From NCBI RefSeq assembly GCF_003315795.1, contig NZ_QMEY01000003.1:124001-188000 (forward strand): DNA of 64,000 bases, given 5' to 3'. The translations under genes and the position numbers were made by a program. The notes beneath the pieces were generated by a model. That model saw nothing but the letters and a program-made list of their open reading frames with translations, ran no database searches and was not told where the DNA came from. The stretch is from Spongiactinospora rosea. GTDB lineage: Bacteria; Actinomycetota; Actinomycetes; Streptosporangiales; Streptosporangiaceae. This document shows, piece by piece, positions 10,867-18,381 of the stretch. The number at the start of each line of letters is the position of its first letter. Position 1 is the stretch's first letter.

Positions 10867-11115
10867 CCGGTCATTCTCTCAGGAAGGCTTGGAGCTGGGG
10901 GCGGCTCTATGAAGTAGGTGCCGTACTGTTCGGCGGCACCGGCTCGATCACCGCATGCTGTGGCGCCGCGAGTGCAAGTTCAGGTGACCGCTCGATGGCA
11001 ACGAGCTGTTCTGCTGCCTCGCGCTCCTGTACGCAAGTCGCTCGTCGATGCTCCCACTTTCGAAGCTCGAGCACTGCATGCGGAGAGTACGCGATGTCGG
11101 CAGGAACCTCGTCCG

Positions 11116-11777
11116 ATCACGGTCGACATCGACGGGGAGAAGGGCACCGCCACCAGCGACCTGGTCGCCACCGATGGTCACCCCACCTGGGTGCAGAGCG
11201 AACACAAGTGGCTCAAGGCCGACCAGCTCAAGCCCGGCATGTGGCTGCGCACCAGCGTCGGCACCTACGTCCAGATCACCACGATCAGGGCGTCGACCGC
11301 CAAACAACGCGTCCACAACTTCACCATCGCCGACACTCATACGTACTACGTGTTGGCAGGGGCCACTCCAGTCCTCGTCCACAACTGTGGCGGGACGGCA
11401 GTCACGAACGGCAAGACGCACTCGACGAAATGCACCTGCGCGGATGGCGGTAACCCGCGCATTCCACCGAATCCTCATGGGCGTAATGGGGGACCGCGCC
11501 ATCAGGCGGTCATTGCTCAGGTAGAGCAAGATCTGCGGGATTAGGGTTTTAAACCGAGCAGGAGGCGTCGTTCCCCACTCCCGGCGGGTTCAAATCCATA
11601 CGCGCAGCCGACGTTGCCGCATATGATGATGACGGTAGACTCGTTTCCATCCACCAGGTTGGGCTGCAGACACGGGGCGGGATACCAGTAATGCGTGAGA
11701 CGGAGGCCATGTCGGACATCTGGAGTGTGCTCTCGGACGGGGTCGCCATCGTGTTTCACCCGTACGGAACCAGGTAA
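11116..11777 (+). pseudogene. Orphan module 2: HINT stub plus REase-fold toxin, nonsense and frameshift
   Basis: The last 90 residues of the HINT domain (from ITVDIDGEKG to VHNC, 11116-11388) are nearly identical to the RHS copy and are followed by a new tip. The tip reads GGPRHQAVIAQVEQDLRD, then a TAG at 11542-11544, then GFKPSR in the same frame. After a one-base deletion near 11562 it continues in frame 3 as EASFPTPGGFKS, AYDDDGRLV, IHQVG and PVMRE to a TAA at 11775. The order (HxxV..V...L, D.DG, QVG, PV.RE, FHPY) matches a restriction-endonuclease-fold toxin type I have seen at actinobacterial toxin tips. The TAG would be CAG (Gln) by context. No start or secretion signal of its own is visible, so it is a displaced, inactivated tip. 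The immunity gene begins 4 nt after the TAA. Confidence 0.75.
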
Positions 11778-11781
11778 TCTG

Positions 11782-12303
11782 ATGCGAGGTAGGCAGCGCA
11801 AGATATATCTTCATCCGGATGACCTTCCGGCAGTATACGCATACGTGCAGGACGAATTGGCTGCACTCGTACTGCAGGACCGGGCGGGCGATCCAAATGG
11901 ATTTCAGGTGGCGGACGTGAAAGAGGGCGGATCGCATAGAGTGATCTGCCTTCGCTCGCAGGCCGGCGACCTTCGGCCGATCTGCATCGCAGCACGCGGC
12001 GAGTGGATTCTGACCGCCCATGCGAATCCAGTCGTCGAGTGGTGGATTCCGAAAATAGATAGTGGCTTCCTCCATCCCGGCCGGTTCTATTATCTGCCCG
12101 CTACGTCACTCCCGGAATCCGGCGACTCTAGATGGTCGAATGAATTCATCGTAATGGTGAACCGGCTATTCGGATGGGTCCGCTCGTGGGCAGTCGGTTA
12201 TGAAGTCGAATGGGGTATCGAGAGGGTCGGCCCTGTGATGGCAGAGTCACTGCGTAGCGGCGAGATCTCTCTTCGGAGAGGCCCGCCTGGGTCAAGACTA
12301 TAA
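11782..12303 (+). CDS. Immunity protein of module 2
   Basis: 173 aa, starting at the ATG 4 nt after the end of the broken toxin frame. It is soluble, with no signal or membrane segment. It begins MRGRQRKIYLHPDDL and contains an acidic/aromatic core (VVEWWIPKID, RFYYLPATS) and a C-terminal amphipathic part. No named family is recognised. Position directly after a toxin tip, size and composition make immunity the likely role. Unlike its toxin, the frame is intact, as expected if protection against sister strains still pays. Confidence 0.65.
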   Translation: MRGRQRKIYLHPDDLPAVYAYVQDELAALVLQDRAGDPNGFQVADVKEGGSHRVICLRSQAGDLRPICIAARGEWILTAHANPVVEWWIPKIDSGFLHPGRFYYLPATSLPESGDSRWSNEFIVMVNRLFGWVRSWAVGYEVEWGIERVGPVMAESLRSGEISLRRGPPGSRL

Positions 12304-12411
12304 AGCTGCGTTTCACAGTATGGGCATGCGCCAGATGTAAAGGCCGGGCGCGCTCTCGATGCGTGTGAAACGCCGCTGATGGCCCTTACTGGGGGCCCCT
12401 GTGGAAAGCAG

Positions 12412-12446
12412 GGCAGCCTCGCTGGGTAATATGCGGCGAGGCTGCC
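12412..12446 (+). terminator. Hairpin after module 2 immunity gene
   Basis: An 11-bp stem (GGCAGCCTCGC at 12412-12422 with its complement at 12436-12446) and a 13-nt loop lie 109 nt after the immunity stop. Probable terminator; no T-tract. Confidence 0.5.
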
Positions 12447-12452
12447 GCAATT

Positions 12453-12779
12453 ATGGGCAGGCTCAATGCTGGCTCGCCAGAGCCGAGCACGCCTCACAGT
12501 CCGCACCACATCATGGTTGGGAACTTGCTGAAGGCGGTCTCTATAAAGACCGTACTGGGCAAGTTCGGCACTGGCGTCAATGATGCGGAGAATGGTGGGT
12601 GGCTGCCCCTTAGTAGCAGATCACCCAATCCGACAGGTGCCTCGGTACACTCAAGAATCCACACAAATGACTACTACGACTATGTAAACGATCTTATGGG
12701 TGAGGCACGTACCCAGCAAGAGGCTTTTGACATAATAGGTCACGTCAGGAAGCAGCTACAGGGCGGATACTGGCCCTAA
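12453..12779 (+). pseudogene. Orphan AHH/HNH-type nuclease tip (fragment)
   Basis: About 100 codons, with no HINT stub and no ribosome-binding site of its own. The frame carries PHSPHHIMVGN, then GVNDAENGGWLPL, SVHSRIHTNDYYDYVN and a C-terminal helix. This is the His-His plus N-D-A-x-N-G plus H-x-x-x-H-T arrangement of AHH-type (HNH/ENDO VII superfamily) nuclease toxins. The frame opens only ~28 codons before the HH motif, so this is the 3' end of a tip whose carrier has been lost. An immunity gene follows after a hairpin. Annotated as a fragment; an intact translation product is unlikely. Confidence 0.65.
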
Positions 12780-12789
12780 GTCGAACAGC

Positions 12790-12825
12790 GCCCGCCTGCC
12801 AGGCTTGAGGGCTTGGCGGGCGGGG
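12790..12825 (+). terminator. Hairpin between AHH fragment and next immunity gene
   Basis: GCCCGCC at 12790-12796 pairs with GGCGGGC at 12815-12821, with further imperfect pairing inside. It separates the toxin remnant from the immunity gene and is probably a terminator. Confidence 0.4.
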
Positions 12826-12859
12826 ACCTTCCTGGCTCAGGGTATAGCGAAAGGTGCCC

Positions 12860-13321
12860 ATGTCCCACAAGTGGCCGGTTGAGTCGGCTCTGGACCTCGC
12901 CACGGCGCTCCTCGGCGAGGCCCCCCTGGCCGACTTTCATCCTTCCGGGCTGATCGCCCTGGTGCGCCGCTTTTCAGAGATCGAGTTCGATGTGCCGAAT
13001 CTACCTGATGTGGACGGTTATCTCCTTCAGTATGGAAAGGTAGGCTGGTTCTCCGAGCCGACCTTTGTGCTGAGCTTGGCTCGCCAGCTCGAGCTTGTCG
13101 GCCCTGCTGGGGAACATGACGCCTATATTCAAGTGCAATTTGAGCTTAGGCTCCCGCTGGTTGACGATCTAAAGGCCGTCGGCAGCTACTCTGAGTGGTG
13201 GTTTCCAGGGGATGAAAAGCTCTTTGATGTATGGCTAGAGTCGATAGGTCGAGCGCCGATTATGGGCATTCTTGCCGATAAGGTTCCGCGTGAGCTTGAG
13301 ATTTGGCAGGACCAGGTTTGA
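12860..13321 (+). CDS. Immunity protein following AHH fragment
   Basis: 153 aa from the ATG at 12860, which has AAAGG 5-6 nt upstream (a GTG at 12854 is possible). The N-terminal pattern MSHKWPVESALDLATALL, then LGEAPLADFHPSGLIALV, is shared with a decayed copy at 26802, so this is a repeated family in the locus. It is soluble, with an acidic C-terminus (KVPRELEIWQDQV). No named family is recognised. It sits behind the AHH-type nuclease remnant, hence probably its cognate immunity protein. Confidence 0.6.
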   Translation: MSHKWPVESALDLATALLGEAPLADFHPSGLIALVRRFSEIEFDVPNLPDVDGYLLQYGKVGWFSEPTFVLSLARQLELVGPAGEHDAYIQVQFELRLPLVDDLKAVGSYSEWWFPGDEKLFDVWLESIGRAPIMGILADKVPRELEIWQDQV

Positions 13322-13334
13322 CGGCTCTCGGAAG

Positions 13335-13484
13335 TTAAGCGGGAATGGCACGGTTTCGGCTCCCTCGTGTGGTTGCGCAGCGTGACCGGAGGCGTTGGTT
13401 AGCCGGGTTGCGGAAGCTGTAGGCGCAGCGGGCTTCGAGCTTGACGACCCGGTTGGTGCCCTCGCTCTTGGACAGCTTCCGCGC
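13335..13484 (-). pseudogene. ISL3-family transposase, C-terminal scar
   Basis: Reading the minus strand from about 13484 to a TAA at 13337-13335 gives SEGTNRVVKLEARCAYSFRN, then NPANQRLRSRCATTR. This is the characteristic C-terminal end of actinobacterial ISL3 transposases. Only ~50 codons remain and nothing else of the element is visible. It directly abuts the start of the decayed deaminase tip on the other strand, so an ISL3 insertion or deletion probably removed that tip's HINT portion. Confidence 0.65.
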
Positions 13485-13815
13485 AGAGAAGGCGGACGAC
13501 GGCTGTCGTATCAGCAGTTGACGACGATGGAAAACTGGTGAACTCGTATCTGCCGGCGGTCGAGGGCTGAGTCGGCAGCAGAAGGATATGGTAGAGGCAG
13601 CGGGTGACCATATCGCTCCCTCGCTGGGGTTCCGTTTTCACGCCGAGTTGAACGCACTGGCCTTCATACAGGCTCGGGGATGGACTCCCATAGCCGGAGG
13701 GGCTTCTCGAAACGTATGCTTCCGCTGTGGTAGTGGTCTGGGGAGTTCAGGAGCGACGCTGTTCGGAGGAACATTCCCAGGCCGCGGGACTGGAATGAGG
13801 TTGTTCAGGTGGTGA
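13475..13815 (+). pseudogene. Orphan module 3: deaminase tip related to tip 1, frameshifted
   Basis: Frame 2 gives ASAQRRRTTAVVSAVDDDG and KLVNSYLPAVEG. A missing base in the G-run near 13561-13566 then moves reading to frame 1: GLSRQQKDMVEAAGDH, FRFHAELNAL, GWTPIAGGASRNVCFRCGSG, ending FRW and a TGA at 13813. Motif by motif this parallels tip 1 of the RHS protein (GLTPAQMSAVG, HAEQNAL, GWTPIAGGSSRN), but with an ordinary C-x-x-C zinc pair. There is no HINT stub; its place is taken by the ISL3 scar. As it stands the frame is broken, and only 75 codons could be made from a start at 13588. The immunity GTG at 13809 overlaps its end. Confidence 0.75.
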
Positions 13816-14369
13816 CCTTCAGCCGCGCGGGTTTGGCGGATCGACTAGCCGATCTCGACGCAGGGGCGCTGATCGTCTTCGCGGCATCATGTGTCCAGAG
13901 GAGGGTGTCGGCTGCTCAGGCACTTGCCACTCACGGGCGCTCCGAAGACCTGGAAGCGTTAGAGACGCTGCTGAGCGACCTCTGGAGCGCGCCTTTCACA
14001 CGCTGGGCCTCCCCTGGCCGGTGGGAGCAGGCGAACGACTTCGAGGAAATACATGCGGATGAGGAGGCGGAGGGAGCCCTCGCCTTCTCAGAAGACGCCG
14101 TTGTGGCGCTGTGGTACGCGATTCAGTACGTCTCCAGCGGCGATTGCGCATCCATCCTAGAGTGCGCGGCCCGCTGCTACGACTGTGCGGGATTCGTGGA
14201 CGACGCGTGCGGTGATACGTATGCGTTCGCCGCCGCGGAGGCGCGAATGCAACTCGAGGATCTTTCTCTTCTCGCATCGCACCCCGTCGATCCGGAACTG
14301 GTTTCCACGCTCAAGGAGCGCTCGGTGCAGGAAAGTGAACGGATCGGTGCGCAGCTCCAACAGGTGTGA
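13809..14369 (+). CDS. Immunity protein for module 3 (DUF416-like, paralogue of 9448)
   Basis: 186 aa. The GTG start (13809, or the adjacent GTG at 13812) overlaps the toxin stop, as in the RHS/immunity pair at 9448. It is helical and acidic, with AASCVQRR, LETLLSDLWSAP and AARCYDCAGFVDDACG matching the layout of the first immunity protein (AGCAERM, LMTDLWDS, AHSCLTAMGQLD). The toxin decayed but the immunity frame is intact. The role is inferred as protection against tip-1/tip-3-type deaminases. The DUF416 relation is a by-eye judgement. Confidence 0.72.
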   Translation: MVTFSRAGLADRLADLDAGALIVFAASCVQRRVSAAQALATHGRSEDLEALETLLSDLWSAPFTRWASPGRWEQANDFEEIHADEEAEGALAFSEDAVVALWYAIQYVSSGDCASILECAARCYDCAGFVDDACGDTYAFAAAEARMQLEDLSLLASHPVDPELVSTLKERSVQESERIGAQLQQV

Positions 14370-14954
14370 AGGCACACGCTCGTCAATACGAAGCCGAGCA
14401 GATACGACCTTCGCTGCTCGCGGACAGACAAGCTCGTGAGCGCAGCGGGCCTCGACCAATCCGCTCGGCATACCGCGCAACGCTCAACTAGGTGAATGGA
14501 GCATCACGTAACCACGTCAAGCCCTTCCAGATGTGTTGCTGAAAGGCGACCCTCGGGGAGGGCAACCGCACACCCGCCCCCGTCGGCGAGCGTTCTGCCC
14601 GCCATGTACGGCTGGGGACCGGTCACGCGGGTGTAGCCGAATACTGTGCGTGCGGCTCCAGGTCGTCCCAGAAGGGATAGACGGCGTAGGTTGGGCTCAG
14701 CGGCTCCAGCAGGGGTTGTCGAACACCACACGGCCGTCTACGAGGCGAAGCCCACAGTGGTCACCCACATCCGATACCTGGACTCCGTAGAGTCGCACTG
14801 GGAACGGCAGCGCCACCTCCTGCCCACCACGGGCGTGACGGCGAGCGGGTCGGTCATCTACGTGGCCTAGTAACCGATCGCATCACGTACCGCCGGCTCG
14901 GCCATGCGAATTTCGCATCCCATGGCCCCAACGGCTCCCGAGGCCGCCACGGCA
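14370..14954. other. Region without an intact gene; minus-strand coding scar
   Basis: No intact gene is seen. On the minus strand between 14857 and 14623, pieces in three frames read as protein-like sequence (MTDPLAVTPVVG, ALPFPVRLYGVQVSD, GLRLVDGRVVFDNPCW, VYPFWDDLEPHAQYSATP then TGA). This suggests a ~78-codon gene broken by two frameshifts. I do not recognise the family. Around 14433-14460 a short match to the ISL3 scar (GCGCAGCGGGC) may be a second transposase remnant. Confidence 0.3.
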
Positions 14955-16016
14955 GCCGCCAAAGCCGCCCGCGAGGCCGCCACCAAACGCGCCGCCGCCA
15001 AGGCCGCCGCCGACGCCCTGGCCAAAAAACTCGTCGCCGAAGCCGCCGCGAAAGCCAAGGCCATGGCCGCCAAGGCCAAGGCCAAGACCAAACCCAAGGC
15101 CCCCGACCCCAAATCCCGCGGCACGAACGGTGGCGACCGCGCGAAGCGCAGCAGTTGCGCGAACAGCTTCGCCGTCGGCACGCCGATACTTCTGGCGAAT
15201 GGTACCGCCAAGCCGATCGAAAAGGTCGATCTTGGGGAAAGGGTGATGGTCACCGACCCCGAAACCGGCCAGACCGCAACCAAGCCCGTCGTCCGCCAGA
15301 TCGCCGGCGAGGGCGAAAAGAACCTCATCACTCTCACCATCGACACCGACGGGGACAGGGGCACCGCCACCGGCGAACTGGTCGCCACCGACGGCCACCC
15401 CATCTGGGTGCAGGGCGAACGCGCATGGCTTAACGCCGACCAGCTCAAAACCGGAATGTGGCTGCGCACCAGCGCTGGCACCTACGTCCAGATCACCGAA
15501 ATCGGGACATCGACCACCTAGCAACGCGTCCACAACTTCACCATCGCCGACACCCACACCTACCACGTCCTGGCAGGCACCACCCCAGTCCTCGTCCACA
15601 ACTGCGATATTGAGGGTATCGCCGATGGGCTTCCGGCGCGCGGGGCGCATGACCCTACAGTCGGACAAGTCGTGAATGTCACCGATGCGGGAGCTAGCAG
15701 AGTTGGAGCGCCGTTCAGGAGCGGCTCCGCCTCATTTTCGGATGACAATAGATTCGCGAGACATAGCGAATCCGCGGAGTGGGCCGCATCCATCGATCAC
15801 CCATGTGGAGACCAAGCTTGCTTGGCGTATGCGGCAGCTCGGCCTGACGTCAGCGGACGTTGTGATCAACCATTCGGCCCATGCAGAGGAAGGCACTCGT
15901 GCTCAATGGCCGTTGGGGCTATCCTTCCCCAAGGTTCGAGCATGACAGTCTGGTTCAAAGGTACGGCAGGTATCACACAGAGCGTCACGCTCCATGGCAG
16001 GGCGGGGCCTGGGTGA
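14955..16016 (+). pseudogene. Orphan module 4: linker + HINT + SCP1.201/DddA-like deaminase, TAG and frameshifts
   Basis: This is the longest orphan copy. It has the Ala/Lys linker (14955-15124), a complete but diverged HINT domain (CANSFAVGTPILL, TDGHPIW) and an end at VHNC (15603). Within the HINT, the codon that is AAA in other copies (TAKQRVHNF) is TAG at 15519-15521. The tip begins GLPARGAHDPTVGQVVN in frame 3. It moves to frame 1 near 15675 for ELAELERRSGAAPPHFRM and HPSITHVETKLAWRMR, then back to frame 3 near 15873 for GPCRGRHSCSMAVGAILP. The HVE zinc motif, WMR-like helix, VIN strand and GPC...C Cys pair are those of SCP1.201/DddA-type deaminases. A start at 14904 would give only a truncated HINT. 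The Imm1 gene follows after 19 bp. Confidence 0.75.
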
Positions 16017-16035
16017 TCAAAGGTAGTGGGATTCC

Positions 16036-16593
16036 ATGTTTCTGAGCGTACTTTTCCAAGGTGAGTGGCACTACGGTGAGAGTCCGGGCGAAACGTCACG
16101 GCTTATCGCCGCAGCCATGGCGAGCCTGCGAGGGGAGGAAGAGGGGGTGGGCTCCTACTTTCCAGGAGATGACGCATGGTTCTATCTCGCTGACCGGCGG
16201 ATCACTGACGCAGAGCCGGCGGTGGCGAGTAACCTTCACGTGGCGCTGAATCGGCGCTATGGCTACGGGGCTCTGATCTGGTTCGTCGACGAGCAGTTCC
16301 CTAAAGCGGGAGGTGTATATGATTCCGTCTGGGTGTCCGACAACCCCGAGCCGGTCGATTTCGACCCGCGCATTGTGTCGGATCCCGGATATCCGCTCTT
16401 TCATGACCCCGCTAGCGCCATACCGGCTTCCCAAGTTCAGGAGGCAGTAGAGGGATTCTGTCGGGCGTATTCGGGAGACAGGCCTCAGTGTGTTGGCTGG
16501 GTTGCCGGTCACGTGAATGGGCAACGTCTCGACCGGCCACCTATAACGGGAGCCGTAGAGGATCCGGACATCGACTGGGGCAGCCTCCTTTAG
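16036..16593 (+). CDS. Imm1-family immunity protein
   Basis: 185 aa, ATG start 19 bp after the decayed deaminase tip. The layout fits the Imm1 family: an N-terminal strand-rich part with GVGSYFPGDDAWFYLADRR, NRRYGYGALIWFVDE in the middle, and C-terminal DPASAIPASQVQEAVEGFC, AYSGDRPQCVGWV. Imm1 proteins are documented partners of deaminase-fold toxins, which matches the upstream SCP1.201/DddA-like tip. Cytosolic, no signal. The frame is intact although the toxin is not. Confidence 0.8.
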   Translation: MFLSVLFQGEWHYGESPGETSRLIAAAMASLRGEEEGVGSYFPGDDAWFYLADRRITDAEPAVASNLHVALNRRYGYGALIWFVDEQFPKAGGVYDSVWVSDNPEPVDFDPRIVSDPGYPLFHDPASAIPASQVQEAVEGFCRAYSGDRPQCVGWVAGHVNGQRLDRPPITGAVEDPDIDWGSLL

Positions 16594-17018
16594 GTTGTTT
16601 CCCGCCATGTATCGGAGAGGTCACAACCTACGCGGGGCAGCCATGTTGATCTGAGGCTGCAAAAAGGTACTGCAAAGGCTAGTAGAAGCCCATGTCAAAG
16701 CCTATTTGACAAGGGCTTCCCCAATTTGAGTATGGATATAGAAGCCTTGTGTTGTTCTATGCTTCGGGGACGAGGTCCAGAGGGTAGCCAGCCATTCCAA
16801 TCTTTCGAAAGTGCTGGTGTGACTAAGATAGGCCGTCAGTCGTCGATCCATTACCGCTCGCATTGCAGACGAAATCGGCAGAAGAGTTGGTATAAATTCG
16901 GTTCGGGGGCGACGTCCTTCCTAACAAAGATCTAGCTACTTGAATGCTTTCAGGGAAGAAAAAGGTAACGTGCTCTGGCGAATTCTCGCACGACCGACGA
17001 TGAGGCCTGGACGTCCCA
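16594..17018. other. Gene-free, lower-GC stretch
   Basis: No convincing gene. The sequence is noticeably richer in A/T than its surroundings (around 16660-16960) and has only short weak frames. It may be foreign or relic DNA from lost modules. Confidence 0.4.
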
Positions 17019-17152
17019 TACGCAGTCGCCCCGGCCCTCATCCACAATTACGATGAGGCTGGGCTCGGGGCTGCCGAGCGAGTGATCACTTTTAGCGCCC
17101 TGGCGAAGTCGCCGGTGTCCCAACTGCGGAGGAGGGCGGATGGCTTCTCGAT
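17019..17152 (+). pseudogene. Remnant of another HINT end plus tip start
   Basis: In frame 3 the sequence reads YAVAPALIHNYDEAGLGAAE, then RVITFSALAKSP. APALIHNYDEAG looks like a degenerate HINT end (TPVLVHNC) followed by the first ~20 residues of a tip. It then runs directly into the next HINT stub, so one module has been overwritten by another. Confidence 0.4.
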
Positions 17153-17674
17153 GACATGCGGCTGCGCACCAGCGTCGGCACACACGTCCAGCTCGCCGCG
17201 ATCAGGGTGTCGACCGCCAAACAACGCGTCCACAACTTCACCATCGCCGACACCCACACCTACCACGTCATTGCAGACACCGCCCCGCTCCTCGTCCACA
17301 ACTGCGACGGCGACATTCATTGGGTCAACGAGAACGCAAATATGAGCTCGGCGGCGCGAGCTTATGATGCAGGTGCAGGGGGTTCCAGGGGCGGCGGGGC
17401 TCCGACGCTACAGTACTATAAGGCTAGCGGGACGACTCTGTCTCAGATCAAATTCGATGGGCTTGACCAGGTCAACGGTGTGATGATCGATCGAAAACTG
17501 AGCGTCACAACCTTCAACAAGACATACCGGCAGGCTAGGAATCAATCTCTAGCGCTTGAGCAGAACGGTTACACAGGTCGGTAGGAGGTTCCAACAGCGG
17601 CCGAGGCCGCGCGGGCCAGGAAGGTTCTCGGTGACTTTCTGATCACCAATATTCAAATGAGGGTTGTACCCTGA
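17153..17674 (+). pseudogene. Orphan module 5: HINT stub + REase-fold toxin split by TAG
   Basis: The last 50 HINT residues (17153-17305, ending VHNC) are joined to a tip: SSAARAYDAGAG, LQYYKASGTTLSQIKFDGLD, QVNGVMIDRKLSVTTFNK, ARNQSLALEQNGYTGR, then TAG at 17582-17584, then EVPTAAEAARARKVLGDFL, ITNIQMRVVP and TGA at 17672. FDG...IDRK followed by a helix and (W)EVP resembles restriction-endonuclease-fold toxins of the Tox-REase-5 kind, in which a Trp commonly precedes EVP. The TAG would then be TGG to TAG. Apart from this codon the tip is undamaged, and its TGA overlaps the immunity ATG (TGATG). No secretion signal or own start is visible. Confidence 0.75.
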
Positions 17675-17934
17675 TGGACGTCAACAAGATCCTGGCGAGC
17701 GCATTCGTGAGCGTTGTCGTCTCGATCGACTTGACAGACGACGACGACATCGACCCAGATATCGCCACGGACATTCTCGAACCTGCTGCTGCTCTTTTCC
17801 GCGATCTATCGGGAGAGGGGCGGCGTGAAGTCACCTCCTTGATTCTCGGGTGTGCCGAGCTGGAAGAGAATCCGGAGCGAAGGCGAGCAATTCTGGCGCT
17901 ACCCGAAGCTATCGATCTTCTCGATGTAGACTGA
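17674..17934 (+). CDS. Small immunity protein of module 5
   Basis: 86 aa. The ATG overlaps the last base of the toxin TGA. The protein is strongly acidic and helical (a DLTDDDDIDPD stretch near residue 20, C-terminal EAIDLLDVD). Acidic surfaces are typical of immunity proteins that block the basic active face of nucleases. No named family is recognised. Function is inferred from the coupled position behind the REase-fold tip. Confidence 0.65.
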   Translation: MDVNKILASAFVSVVVSIDLTDDDDIDPDIATDILEPAAALFRDLSGEGRREVTSLILGCAELEENPERRRAILALPEAIDLLDVD

Positions 17935-17968
17935 TTTAGGGGCGCCCTGCTGGGATCATGCGAACGCC

Positions 17969-18007
17969 GTGTAGGTCTCCCTGTAAACAGCCTAGGGAGA
18001 CCTACAC
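17969..18007 (+). terminator. 14-bp perfect hairpin after module 5
   Basis: GTGTAGGTCTCCCT (17969-17982) is exactly complementary to 17994-18007, with an 11-nt loop. It lies 35 nt after the immunity stop. Probable terminator; it could also be an IS end remnant. Confidence 0.5.
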
Positions 18008-18381
18008 ATCGTTTGAAAGGCATGTTGCTACTCGAAGCAGCCTTGGTGGAATGGGGCTCAACCTTCCAAGAGGGCGAAATGAGTTTACCGTCAGATGTTC
18101 CCCTGCCGTGCGCCACATCTCGCCATCGCCGCGACGTGCGGTGGGTCTGGATTTCGGCCTGGGGATACTGGACTACCTTGGGATTCACGCGCTCGAATGG
18201 AACGACTGCTCATCTAGTAAAATCCACGATGGGCAAGCCGCACAGCCTGGCTGGCCGGTTACCCCCTTGTCTCTCAAGCGACACCGAGGACAGGCCGGCG
18301 ATCTGCTGAAGAGGCGCTCAAGGAGATTTACCGGGCAGAGCAGCACCCGAAGAGTACGCTGAGCTGCCCAAGACATTGAGC
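18008..18381. other. No supported gene between hairpin and IS element
   Basis: Short frames exist (for example 18013-18309), but none has convincing protein character or a family match. A small tip or immunity remnant ending at the IS insertion point is possible. Confidence 0.35.

Noticed and set aside
14433..14460. Second ISL3 transposase scar
   Set aside because: Only about 20 matching bases to the scar at 13335; too short to support as a separate feature.
16726..16935. 69-codon ORF in the A/T-richer gap
   Set aside because: No ribosome-binding site, poor protein character and no relation to neighbouring immunity families.
18013..18309. 98-codon ORF before the IS element
   Set aside because: No recognisable domain; sequence does not resemble any tip or immunity protein of the locus, and the frame ends before the IS.
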